64,000 bases of DNA from Bradyrhizobium sp. in8p8 (GTDB lineage: Bacteria; Pseudomonadota; Alphaproteobacteria; Rhizobiales; Xanthobacteraceae). The notes beneath the pieces were generated by a model. That model saw only the letters and a program-made list of their open reading frames with translations, ran no database searches and was not told where the DNA came from. Shown in pieces: positions 19,160 through 26,949 of this stretch (positions within the stretch are counted from its first letter, which is position 1; each line of letters begins with the position of its first letter). The DNA is taken from positions 186,001 through 250,000 of the forward strand of contig NZ_AUGD01000004.1 in NCBI RefSeq assembly GCF_000426845.1, given 5' to 3'. A program made the position numbers and the translations under genes.

Positions 19160-19273
19160 ATGCGGCGGCGCAGAAAAATACCGTCCTGGATCGGTTGGGC
19201 CTTACTCGTTTTGACCGCCGATGTGGTTATGGCTTTGCTTGCCTGGTTCGCCGTTGGTTTCGTCCTGCATTGA
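19160..19273 (+). CDS. Possible 37-residue membrane peptide
   Basis: A short frame beginning with a strongly basic run (MRRRRKIPSW), followed by one clear transmembrane helix (GWALLVLTADVVMALLAWFAVGFVL). A longer in-frame start at 19064 would give 69 residues, but the added part has no recognisable character. Neither start has a good ribosome site. Its 3' end overlaps, on the opposite strand, the end of the membrane protein gene at 19202. The peptide composition is that of a small inner-membrane protein, but this could be chance. Confidence 0.35.
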   Translation: MRRRRKIPSWIGWALLVLTADVVMALLAWFAVGFVLH

Positions 19274-19510
19274 GAGTTCTCCTCTGTACAGATGAAACGT
19301 CGCTGCGAGGTAGGCGAACTGGCCCATCATGAGGCAAGCGGTCACGATCGGAATACCCGCCCAAAATCCGAACTCCGAGCTCTGGAGCACGGTTGCTGCA
19401 ACAATCGCAGTCGCCGGTGAAACGAGCAACAGAGCCCAGACCCGAAAGAACAGTCCCGTCGCAAGTCCCGCGATTCCGCTCGCGACCAAGAGAAGTAGTA
19501 CGATCGTCAC
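19202..19510 (-). CDS. Small integral membrane protein, unknown
   Basis: A 102-residue frame starting with GTG at 19510 and containing three hydrophobic segments, roughly residues 3-22, 24-44 and 50-73, followed by a hydrophilic tail. No family is recognised. The ordered pattern of three membrane helices with a polar C-terminus argues for a real gene. Against this are the weak ribosome site, the GTG start and a 72-base tail overlap with the small plus-strand frame at 19160-19273. Function unknown. Confidence 0.5.
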   Translation of the reverse strand: MTIVLLLLVASGIAGLATGLFFRVWALLLVSPATAIVAATVLQSSEFGFWAGIPIVTACLMMGQFAYLAATFHLYRGELSMQDETNGEPGKQSHNHIGGQNE

Positions 19511-19675
19511 GATAGAATCCCAATTCAGCAGTCCGCGTTGCGGTTCCTAGCTGAAGTTGAGCCAACGAGATTGCTCTCACAAGGATGGTGACGACTGCGG
19601 AGCGGACAAGGCGGGGTTATTGTTAACCGGGACAATGCGTATCAAATTGACATCGCCACGCCGAGACGCGGGTCT

Positions 19676-19705
19676 TCAAGTCGGTATCTTTCAAGCCGGT
19701 ATCTT
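19676..19705. repeat. 15-bp tandem duplication
   Basis: Two adjacent 15-base units, TCAAGTCGGTATCTT (19676-19690) and TCAAGCCGGTATCTT (19691-19705), differing at one base. They lie in a region with no accepted gene. Confidence 0.7.
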
Positions 19706-20075
19706 GATGAACTGTCGGCCGCCGCAACTGCTGGTCCATGAGGTCGCCGTGGCCGGAACTTGTGCCCCACGCTGTCACGGGCGGTCTATCGGCGTTCATC
19801 TGGACAATCACCGGACCTTCGGTCACGATTTGATCGTTGTCGAGTCCCAGCGCCGGGAGCAGGTCGCTGGACTTCAGCTTCAGATCGTCCCCGCGATTTC
19901 GAGCTTCATGCGCCTCTGTCGACCTCGCCCCGCTCATATGACAATGCTGCTTCCAGAGCAGCAATGTGGGGGACAGCGAGCAGGCACCGGGCGAACGGGA
20001 GAGTTCGCGGTATTTGCGCCCGAGGCTTTTCTCGGCCGAAAGAGCAACTACATGCACCTGCTTTGATAGTCAAGA

Positions 20076-20093
20076 TTGATGCAGCTGCATCAA
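20076..20093. promoter_or_regulatory. 18-bp perfect palindrome, candidate MarR operator
   Basis: TTGATGCAGCTGCATCAA is its own reverse complement over 18 bases and ends 38 bases before the marR start at 20131. Length, perfect symmetry and place match MarR-family auto-regulatory operators. Confidence 0.65.
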
Positions 20094-20130
20094 ATGAGGT
20101 AAGAGTCGGACGACGAGCTTGAGCGGGACC

Positions 20131-20625
20131 ATGAAACGCAGACCATCGACCGAGGCAACGGCCGCCTGGATCCGCCTGATGCGGGTGCAGAGCCGCGTGC
20201 TCGATTGCGTCGAGCAGGACTTGAAGAAAGCCGGCTTTCCACCACTGGCCTGGTATGACGCGCTGCTCGAATTGTCGCGGGCGCCCTCGGGCGAACTGCG
20301 CCCGGTCGAACTCGAGCGGCAGATGCTGATCCCCCAATATTCCACATCGCGGCTGATCGACCGCCTGGTCGATGAGGGCCTTGCCTCGCGGCGCGAATGC
20401 AAGATCGACAAGCGCGGCCAGTTCGTGGAGATCACGGAAGCCGGCCGCGAGCTGCAGAAGCGGATGTGGGGCGCCTATTCCGCTGCGATCGAAAAATATG
20501 TCGGTTCGAAACTGTCAGATGCCGACGCCGTCAAGCTCAGCGGTCTGCTCGACCGCCTGGGCTGCTCGTGCGGCGAGATGAAACTGCCGCCCGCGGGCGC
20601 CAACGAAAGCATGCCGTCGCGATGA
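20131..20625 (+). CDS. MarR-family regulator with C-terminal CxC motif
   Basis: A 164-residue MarR protein. Helices precede the winged helix at about residues 55-105 (ERQMLIPQYSTSRLIDRLVDEGLASRREC and the wing KIDKRGQFVEITEAG). The C-terminal helix ends with the unusual pair C145-S-C147, and there are further cysteines at 26 and 90. This leaves room for redox or metal sensing. The start at 20131 is chosen over a TTG at 20119. A perfect 18-bp palindrome precedes the gene, and gshA begins 100 bases after its stop on the same strand, so it may regulate itself and perhaps glutathione synthesis. Confidence 0.9.
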   Translation: MKRRPSTEATAAWIRLMRVQSRVLDCVEQDLKKAGFPPLAWYDALLELSRAPSGELRPVELERQMLIPQYSTSRLIDRLVDEGLASRRECKIDKRGQFVEITEAGRELQKRMWGAYSAAIEKYVGSKLSDADAVKLSGLLDRLGCSCGEMKLPPAGANESMPSR

Positions 20626-20725
20626 TCGCGCGGCAAACCCGCTCGCCCGCGCACCCGGTGGGTTCGCGGACGATCCCTGTCACCCGCGCGCGTTCGGTCG
20701 AAGCGCCGTTTGAATAGAGTTTGAG

Positions 20726-22096
20726 ATGGCGCGAGACCAGATCGATATGACGCCTCTGCAATCGCGCGACGAACTCGTCGCGTGGTTCGAGGCCGGCTGC
20801 AAGGACCCGTCGGAATTCCGCATGGGCACCGAGCACGAGAAGACGCCGTTCACGCTCGAAGGCCACCGTCCCGTGCCCTACGAAGGCGCACGCGGAATCG
20901 GCGCGCTGCTCGAAGGCATGAAGCTCCTGCTCGGTTGGGAGCCGATCATGGAGAAGGGCAACATCATCGGTCTCTACGACGTCACCGGCGGTGGCGCGAT
21001 CTCGCTCGAGCCCGGCGGACAGTTCGAGCTGTCCGGCGCGCCGGTCGAGAACGTGCACCAGACCCAGAGCGAGTTGATGGCGCATCTTGCACAGGTGCGC
21101 GAGATCGCAACGCCGCTCGGCATCGGCTTCCTCGGGCTTGGCATGACGCCGACCTGGTCGCGCGCCGACATCCCGGTGATGCCCAAGGGCCGCTACAAGA
21201 TCATGACCAACTACATGCCGAAGGTCGGTCAGTACGGCCTCGACATGATGTACCGGACCTGCACCGTGCAGACCAATCTCGACTTCTCCTCCGAAGCCGA
21301 CATGGTCAAGAAGCTGCGCGTCTCGCTCGCGCTCCAGCCGGTCGCGACTGCGCTGTTCGCCAATTCGCCATTCACCGAAGGCAAGCCGAACGGCTTTCTC
21401 TCTTTCCGGTCCGAGATCTGGCGCGACACCGACAACGCCCGCGCGGGCATGATGCCGTGGGCTTTCGAGGACGGCATGGGGTTCGAGCGCTATGTCGACT
21501 ACGCGCTCGACGTGCCGATGTATTTCGTCAAGCGCGGCGAGGAGTACATCGACGTGTCGGGCTCCTCGTTCCGCGCGTTCTTCGAGGGCCGCAACAACAA
21601 TCTTCCCGGCGAGCGTCCGACGCTGTCCGACTGGGCCAATCATCTCTCGACGATCTTCCCGGAAGTGCGGCTCAAGCGCTATCTGGAGATGCGCGGCTCC
21701 GACGGGGGGCCATGGGGCCGCTTGCCGGCGCTGCCCGCCTTCTGGGTCGGAATCCTGTACGACGACGCTTCGCTCGATGCCGCCTGGGACCTGGTGAAGC
21801 ACTGGACCGCACATGAACGTCAGGCTCTGCGCGATGACGTGCCGCGTCTCGGCTTCAAGGCGCGGATCAAGGACCGTTATCTCTTCGAGATCGCCAAGGA
21901 GTGCCTCGTTCTGGCTCATGCCGGCCTGCGGCGGCGCAGCCGGATCGACCAGCTCGGCCGCGACGAGACCCGGCACCTCGAGCCACTCGATCGCATCGTC
22001 GATTCCGGCAAAACTCCCGCGGAGGAAATGCTGGAGAAATTCAACGGTCCCTGGAAGGGTTCGGTGGAACCAGCCTATGTGGAGTACGCGTTCTAG
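20726..22096 (+). CDS. gshA: Glutamate-cysteine ligase
   Basis: A 456-residue enzyme of the plant/alphaproteobacterial GCL class (GCS2-like), distinct from the E. coli type. It joins glutamate and cysteine with ATP in the first step of glutathione synthesis. Typical segments are RMGTEHEKTPF at the substrate-entry strand, ISLEPGGQFELSG, MPKGRYKIMTNYMP, YRTCTVQTNLDF and PTLSDWANHLSTIFPEVRLKR. The length fits the family. It lies downstream of a MarR gene. No gshB is in the window. A dispersed palindromic repeat lies just after it and may act as its transcript end. Confidence 0.96.
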   Translation: MARDQIDMTPLQSRDELVAWFEAGCKDPSEFRMGTEHEKTPFTLEGHRPVPYEGARGIGALLEGMKLLLGWEPIMEKGNIIGLYDVTGGGAISLEPGGQFELSGAPVENVHQTQSELMAHLAQVREIATPLGIGFLGLGMTPTWSRADIPVMPKGRYKIMTNYMPKVGQYGLDMMYRTCTVQTNLDFSSEADMVKKLRVSLALQPVATALFANSPFTEGKPNGFLSFRSEIWRDTDNARAGMMPWAFEDGMGFERYVDYALDVPMYFVKRGEEYIDVSGSSFRAFFEGRNNNLPGERPTLSDWANHLSTIFPEVRLKRYLEMRGSDGGPWGRLPALPAFWVGILYDDASLDAAWDLVKHWTAHERQALRDDVPRLGFKARIKDRYLFEIAKECLVLAHAGLRRRSRIDQLGRDETRHLEPLDRIVDSGKTPAEEMLEKFNGPWKGSVEPAYVEYAF

Positions 22097-22137
22097 GGCG
22101 CTGAATTGGATCGTGATCGCGGCTCAGGTTATTGTTT

Positions 22138-22186
22138 GAGCATGATCTTCTCCGAAACTCGCTGCACACTTCTCGGCATCATGCTC
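22138..22186. repeat. Dispersed palindromic repeat (GAGCATGAT arms)
   Basis: GAGCATGAT at 22138-22146 and ATCATGCTC at 22178-22186 form a 9-bp stem around a 31-base loop. The pattern TTGAGCATGATC...GCATCATGCTC is a form seen repeatedly between genes of Bradyrhizobium. It lies directly downstream of gshA. Confidence 0.7.
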
Positions 22187-22301
22187 TCAACCTATAGGCC
22201 AACGAGCGGGACTTGAGCCGTTCATCGCCCGTACAGGTTTGCGGCGATCAAATGACCGGCCGAAAAACCTGAGCTTCGTCAATAACTCGAAAGCTGTTTC
22301 G

Positions 22302-22868
22302 ATGCGCAAGGGCCGCCTATCCGGGGCCGTCATGGCCAGCGTCGTGGCATCTGCCGCGCTGCTTTCGCTCGCATTTGCGGGCGTGCCGGCGCTTGCCCAG
22401 ACGGCGTTCGATCGGCCCGGTGGCGACTACTTCAGCACACCGGTCGCCTCGGGCGATCCCGAAGATTGCGCGCTGCTGTGCGAGCGCGACCGCCGCTGCC
22501 GCGCCTGGAGCTTCAGCTATCCCGACGTCGAAGGCGGGTCTGCCGTTTGCTGGCTCAAGAACACCGTGCCCGCACGCGTGCCGGGGAGTTGCTGTATCTC
22601 CGGAGTGCGCGGTGCGGGCGTGATTGAGCCGCGGATCGAGGGCGTCGAAACCTCGATCGACCGCCCTGGCGGCGATCTGCGCAACTTCGACTTGAAGGAC
22701 GGGGAGGGTGTGGAGGTCTGCAAGGCTGCATGCACCGCCGACAACAAATGCCGCGCCTTCACCTATGCCCGCCCCGGCTACACCGGGCGCGAAGCGCGCT
22801 GTTTCCTGAAGAAGGAAATCAAGCCCCCGCGCCGCAAGGCGGGATTCACGTCGGGCGTGGTTCGTTAG
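22302..22868 (+). CDS. Exported protein with two PAN/Apple domains
   Basis: A 188-residue protein with a signal peptide (residues 1-33, ending PALAQ) and two tandem PAN_4-type domains. Domain 1 is at about 35-110 (FDRPGGDYF ... CWLKNTVPARV ... SGVR). Domain 2 is at about 118-188 (IDRPGGDLRNF ... CFLKKEIKPP ... SGVVR). Each has the conserved cysteines of the fold. PAN domains bind proteins or carbohydrates, so it is probably a periplasmic or surface binding protein. The start at 22302 is preferred over the in-frame upstream start at 22239 because it begins the signal peptide. No operon partner is evident. Confidence 0.85.
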   Translation: MRKGRLSGAVMASVVASAALLSLAFAGVPALAQTAFDRPGGDYFSTPVASGDPEDCALLCERDRRCRAWSFSYPDVEGGSAVCWLKNTVPARVPGSCCISGVRGAGVIEPRIEGVETSIDRPGGDLRNFDLKDGEGVEVCKAACTADNKCRAFTYARPGYTGREARCFLKKEIKPPRRKAGFTSGVVR

Positions 22869-22963
22869 TCGTCTCGTCCCCCGTACGTGCCGCGGCGCTT
22901 TTCGAGCTGCGTTGCAGAGCGCGGTCCACCCGGCGCCGGATTCGATGCGTCATGGATCCCGGC

Positions 22964-23533
22964 TCATGCGTCCGCCTCAATCACCGTCAGCTCCGGCCAT
23001 AGCGCCTTCCATCGCGCGACCTTCGCCGCGTAATTGGCGGCGGAAAAATTCAGCGCCCGGTTGGGTCGTACGATCAGCTTTGCGATGTCGTCGAATCCGT
23101 GGGGCGCATAGACGTCGAACTCTCCACCTGAGGGCCGGATCCCCAGTTGCGTATTCTCCGTGAGGAACCGGTCGATACCGTCAGTCGAGCGCGCCAGCGG
23201 CGGATAGGGCAGGCCATGCTTGTCGGGGTACCATAAATGCACTCGCGCCTGGTTGCGGATCTCGACCTTGGCGCCGAGATGCGCAAGACGCGCATGCAGC
23301 CCGCGGATCACAGTGTCTTCCGCTTCCCACGAGGTATCGGGGTCAAAATAGAACACGTCGTAGTCGGCGATGCCGTGGCTGATCGCACGGCCGGTAAGCG
23401 CGTTCCAAACCGTCTGCACGAGGCAACCTGCGACAAGCCACGCATCGGGCAGCGCGAGCCGATCGAGTTCATCGACGATCGCGGCGTTGACCGGATTCTG
23501 CAGCGCCAACGCGAGGAATTCGTCGCGGGTCAT
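22964..23533 (-). CDS. Nucleotidyltransferase family protein
   Basis: A 189-residue protein of the NTP_transf_6 (DUF925-like) family. It shows WLVAGCLVQTVWN early and then ADYDVFYFD (residues about 56-64), which supplies the paired aspartates expected for metal binding. RNQARVHLWYPDKHG, PYPPLARSTDGIDRF and a C-terminal YAAKVARWKALWP follow and are typical of this family. The substrate is unknown; members are often found alone, as here. It is convergent with the PAN-domain gene and has no obvious operon partner. Confidence 0.85.
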   Translation of the reverse strand: MTRDEFLALALQNPVNAAIVDELDRLALPDAWLVAGCLVQTVWNALTGRAISHGIADYDVFYFDPDTSWEAEDTVIRGLHARLAHLGAKVEIRNQARVHLWYPDKHGLPYPPLARSTDGIDRFLTENTQLGIRPSGGEFDVYAPHGFDDIAKLIVRPNRALNFSAANYAAKVARWKALWPELTVIEADA

Positions 23534-23649
23534 TGGAAATCGCAGGGTAGGCTAAGATGCGCGCCCGGCGTCGTGCCACCATCTCTCAACGTTGCGACAG
23601 AAGCAGTGGGTACGCTTCGGGCCTTGCCATCCCATGATCGACGCTTCGA

Positions 23650-24429
23650 TCAATGCACGGCGGTGAAGAACCGCGCCAGCCTGAAACCGGACAGCCAAGT
23701 CCACACCGGTTGGCTGCGCATGCCGAGATCCCAGGAGCCGACCACAGCGTCCGCACGACCGATCAGGTTGTCGATCGGCAGCAGGCCGACGCCGCCCGAC
23801 CGCAGCGGCACACGGCTGTCGGCGGAATTGTCGCGGTTGTCGCCCAGCACGAAGAGATGGCCGGCCGGCACGGTCACTTCAGGCGTGTTGTCCAGCGGAC
23901 CGCTGTCGCGCATCTTGAAGATCAAATGCGAAACACCGTTCGGCAGCGTCTCGACATAGCGGTAGGCGGGTTCGCTTCGGCCACGGTCGTCCTCGGCGGT
24001 GCCGATGCCATCGGGCTTCAGCTCGGCCGGACGGTCGTTGATGAAGAGCTGGCCCTGCCGCATCTGGATGCGATCGCCCGGCAAGCCCACGACGCGCTTG
24101 ACCCAGGCCTGCGAGCGATCGCCGGGCCAGCGGAAGACCACGACGTCACCGAGTTTCGGTGTTTCCGCGAAGACGCGGCCGCTTTCGGGCAGGCTGATCT
24201 GGATCGGCAGTGACGAGGTGCCGTAACCATAGGGGAATTTCGAGGCGAGCAGCGCATCGCCGATCAAGAGCGTCGGCTCCATGGAGCCTGACGGCACATA
24301 GAACGGTTCGGCGAGCGCGCCCTTGGCGATGAAGACCGCGGCGACGATGCCGGCGAGCTGAGCAAGTTGCCCGGCCCAGCCGCTGCTCTTCCGCTTGGGG
24401 GTGGCAGTGACCTTCTCTTCAACGCTCAT
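23650..24429 (-). CDS. lepB: Signal peptidase I
   Basis: A 259-residue inner-membrane serine peptidase that cleaves signal peptides of Sec and Tat substrates. One N-terminal membrane helix (about residues 22-40) precedes the catalytic Ser49 in PSGSMEPTL. The catalytic Lys111 is in AWVKRVVGLPGD. The late box GDNRDNSADSR is also present. The start at 24429 overlaps the tldD stop (ATGA, 24426-24429), so the two genes are translationally coupled. Upstream in-frame residues belong to tldD read in another frame. The length is normal for alphaproteobacteria. Confidence 0.96.
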   Translation of the reverse strand: MSVEEKVTATPKRKSSGWAGQLAQLAGIVAAVFIAKGALAEPFYVPSGSMEPTLLIGDALLASKFPYGYGTSSLPIQISLPESGRVFAETPKLGDVVVFRWPGDRSQAWVKRVVGLPGDRIQMRQGQLFINDRPAELKPDGIGTAEDDRGRSEPAYRYVETLPNGVSHLIFKMRDSGPLDNTPEVTVPAGHLFVLGDNRDNSADSRVPLRSGGVGLLPIDNLIGRADAVVGSWDLGMRSQPVWTWLSGFRLARFFTAVH

Positions 24430-25853
24430 GCGCCCGTCCCACCCACGGTAATGCGTTCCATCAGCAGCGACGGCTGGCCAACGCCGACGGGCACGCCCTG
24501 GCCGTTCTTGCCGCAGGTTCCGATTCCGGTGTCGAGCGCAAGGTCGTTGCCGATCATGCGGATGCGATGCAGGTCGGTCGGGCCGTTGCCGATCAGCATG
24601 GCGCCCTTCAACGGGGCGCCGATCTTGCCGTTCTCGATCTTGTAGGCTTCCGTGCACTGGAACACGTACTTGCCCGAGGTGATGTCGACCTGGCCGCCGC
24701 CGAAATTCGCGGCGAACACGCCGTTCTTCACGGAGGCAAGGATTTCGGCCGGATCGCGGTCGCCGGCGAGCATGTAGGTGTTGGTCATGCGCGGCATCGG
24801 CACGTGGGCGTAACCCTGGCGGCGGCCGTTGCCGGTCGGCTTCATGTTCATCAGCCGCGCGTTCTGGCGGTCCTGCATGTAGCCGACGAGGATGCCGTCC
24901 TCGATCAGCACGGTACGATTGGTCGGCGTGCCCTCGTCGTCGATCGACAGCGAGCCGCGCCGCGAGGCGATCGTGCCGTCGTCGACCACGGTGACGCCCT
25001 TCGCGGCAACCTGCTGGCCCATCAGGCCTGCGAAGGCGGACGTCTTCTTGCGGTTGAAGTCGCCCTCGAGTCCATGACCGACCGCTTCATGCAGCATCAC
25101 GCCGGGCCAGCCGGCACCGAGCACGACGTCCATTTCCCCCGCGGGGGCCGGGATCGATTCCAGATTGACCAGCGCCTCGCGCAACGCGCCATCGGCAGCC
25201 TCGCGCCAGGATTTCGTCTCGATGAATTCGGCATAGCCGGCGCGGCCGCCATAACCCTTGCTGCCGCTCTCCTGGCGGTCGCCTTGGCCCGCGACGACGG
25301 AAATGTTCACGCGCACCAGCGGACGGATGTCGCGATAGCTTTCGCCATCGGGGCGAAGGATCTCGACGACCTGCCAGGTCGCGCCCAGGCTGACGCTGAC
25401 CTGCCGCACCCGCGGATCCTTGTCGCGCAAATAGGCGTCGATCTCGGCGAGCAGCTTGACCTTGGTCTCGAAGCCCGGCGCATCCAGCGGATTGTCGTCG
25501 CCATAGAGCCGCACATTGGTGTGCGGGGGCGGCGCGGCGAAGCTGCCGGAATAGCCGCCGCGCACGGCCGAAACTGCATCCGCCGCGCGCATCAGCGCCG
25601 GCAGGGACACGTCGGAGGAGTGCGCATATCCGACCGCATCGTCCTTGACGGCGCGCAAGCCGAAGCCCTGCGAGGTGTCGTAGGTCGCCTGCTTGAGCCG
25701 CCCATTGTCGAACATCAGGGCTTCGGTCTGGCTGTACTCCAGGAACAGCTCGCCGTCGTCGGCGCCCGAAAGCCCCCGCGCGATCTCGTGGCGAACCTGG
25801 TCGCGGTCGAGATTGGCGCGGTCGAGCAGGGAGGTTGTGGCAGGGTTGGTCAT
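24426..25853 (-). CDS. tldD: Metalloprotease TldD
   Basis: A 475-residue member of the TldD/PmbA (U62) family, close to the E. coli length of 481. The zinc motif HEAVGH is at residues 255-260, within MLHEAVGHGLEGD. Other family blocks are AKGVTVVDDGTI, GTPTNRTVLIEDG and NTYMLAGD. TldD with TldE degrades unfolded peptides and processes some modified peptides in the cytosol. The ATG at 25853 is chosen; an in-frame ATG 12 bases upstream is possible. It overlaps lepB by four bases. No pmbA/tldE is present in the window. Confidence 0.95.
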   Translation of the reverse strand: MTNPATTSLLDRANLDRDQVRHEIARGLSGADDGELFLEYSQTEALMFDNGRLKQATYDTSQGFGLRAVKDDAVGYAHSSDVSLPALMRAADAVSAVRGGYSGSFAAPPPHTNVRLYGDDNPLDAPGFETKVKLLAEIDAYLRDKDPRVRQVSVSLGATWQVVEILRPDGESYRDIRPLVRVNISVVAGQGDRQESGSKGYGGRAGYAEFIETKSWREAADGALREALVNLESIPAPAGEMDVVLGAGWPGVMLHEAVGHGLEGDFNRKKTSAFAGLMGQQVAAKGVTVVDDGTIASRRGSLSIDDEGTPTNRTVLIEDGILVGYMQDRQNARLMNMKPTGNGRRQGYAHVPMPRMTNTYMLAGDRDPAEILASVKNGVFAANFGGGQVDITSGKYVFQCTEAYKIENGKIGAPLKGAMLIGNGPTDLHRIRMIGNDLALDTGIGTCGKNGQGVPVGVGQPSLLMERITVGGTGA

Positions 25854-25959
25854 GCGTCCGTCCATTAGCCGGGGTATGTACGGCAAGATAATGATTTCGC
25901 GCCGGTTCCGCGAGGGCGCGAAGCCTCACATTACGGAAACAATAGGATTGCCCGCGACG

Positions 25960-26490
25960 CTACGGCAGCTTGTCATATCCCTCACCCAGCCCGTTCAGAC
26001 TGAGCGGAAAGCCGATGCCTTCTTCGGGGGTCTCGAAGATGATGAAGGTCGCGGTCTTGGCGCTGCGCAGCTGGCCCAGCAGCTTGTCTTCCAGGACGAC
26101 CTCGGCGACGCAGCCATTGGGCAGGCAGCGGACGAAGCCGGCGCGGCCGACATCCTGGTTGTCGAGCTTGAGGCCGAGGCCGGAGGGCAGGAGCACGCCG
26201 AGCGGGGCGACCACGCGCATCAAGCGGCTCTTCTGGTCGGCGGTCTTGAGCACGATCACGGTCAGGCCGGCATTGGAACGGTCCTCCGCCACCACGCTCT
26301 GGATCAGGGCGCATTGCTCGGTCTGGGCGCCGGGCGGGGTGTCGCAGCGGATCTGCCAGTCGCCATGGACGGAGCGGACCGCGCCTTGCGCATGAGCGAG
26401 GCCCGGGAGCGCCGGCAGGACGATCGAAGCCAGCAGGGCCAGCGCCGGGAGGCCGTTGGCCGGCCTTGCCATCGATCTCGAAAGCCCCAT
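25960..26490 (-). CDS. Invasion-associated locus B (IalB) family protein
   Basis: A 176-residue exported protein. The signal peptide (residues 1-37) ends PGLAHAQG. The mature region contains VHGDWQIRCDTPPG, QCALIQSVV, RCLPNGCVAEVVLED and TATFIIFETPEEGIGFPLSL, the characteristic run of the IalB family. The family name comes from a Bartonella invasion protein, but in free-living alphaproteobacteria the role is unknown and probably envelope-related. The ATG at 26490 is chosen because it begins the signal peptide. It is divergent from the cytochrome oxidase operon, sharing a 459-base upstream region. Confidence 0.88.
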   Translation of the reverse strand: MGLSRSMARPANGLPALALLASIVLPALPGLAHAQGAVRSVHGDWQIRCDTPPGAQTEQCALIQSVVAEDRSNAGLTVIVLKTADQKSRLMRVVAPLGVLLPSGLGLKLDNQDVGRAGFVRCLPNGCVAEVVLEDKLLGQLRSAKTATFIIFETPEEGIGFPLSLNGLGEGYDKLP

Positions 26491-26949
26491 CGGGTCGGTC
26501 CCTCTGCTCGCCTGGCTCGCTCGTGCTTGGCGGACCAATCCGGCGGACTGATACGGGAATGACGGCGTCTTGAAGGCGATTCCCAAGCAAAATCCGCGCC
26601 GCCCACGCCGCCATCGCCCGCACGAATCAGGCTGCTGCGCGGCCATTCGCCTGTGCCTACCGCGAGCAATTCCGCTGTCAAGCCGCAGCATCCCGGCCAA
26701 CGGTATTTTTGTCTGATGTTACTAGGAAATATCTTGCGGGTGATGGCTGACAGACGAAGCTCAAGACTGCATTGCGATAGATCAAGAATTATGGTTTGAG
26801 AGGCTTGATTTCGCGTTCTAGCGATCTGGCCCCAGTTCCTCTTAGAGGTATTCTTGCGTGGCGGTTTGTCAGACCGGCGGATCGAATAAGTGCTTCCCGC
26901 AAACAGGGGGATGCATCTGGGGTGATTTCGTAAGGGGAGCGCGAACGGC
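26491..26949. other. Divergent upstream region of ialB and the cox operon
   Basis: 459 bases without a gene. The half next to coxB (about 26700-26860) is clearly more AT-rich than its surroundings, as expected of a promoter, and contains a FixK/FNR-type box at 26772-26785. No clean -35/-10 pair could be picked with confidence. Confidence 0.55.
26772..26785. promoter_or_regulatory. FixK/FNR-type box upstream of coxB
   Basis: TTGC-GATAGA-TCAA fits the Bradyrhizobium FixK2 consensus TTG(A/C)-N6-(T/G)CAA at every fixed position. Its centre is about 170 bases before the coxB start. By family knowledge such sites mediate low-oxygen control; whether it activates or represses here cannot be told. 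Confidence 0.5.

Larger units (their letters stand above)
19511..20130. other. 620-base region with no convincing gene
   Basis: Between the small membrane protein and marR. Open frames exist on both strands (for example 19557-20066 plus and 19623-20057 minus), but neither shows a recognisable domain, signal peptide or ribosome site. The region contains a 15-base tandem duplication at 19676-19705 and, at its right end, a perfect 18-bp palindrome before marR. It may be decayed DNA. Confidence 0.4.

Noticed and set aside
19623..20057. 144-residue minus-strand frame and the overlapping 169-residue plus-strand frame
   Set aside because: No ribosome site, domain, signal peptide or membrane pattern; neither could be supported as a gene.
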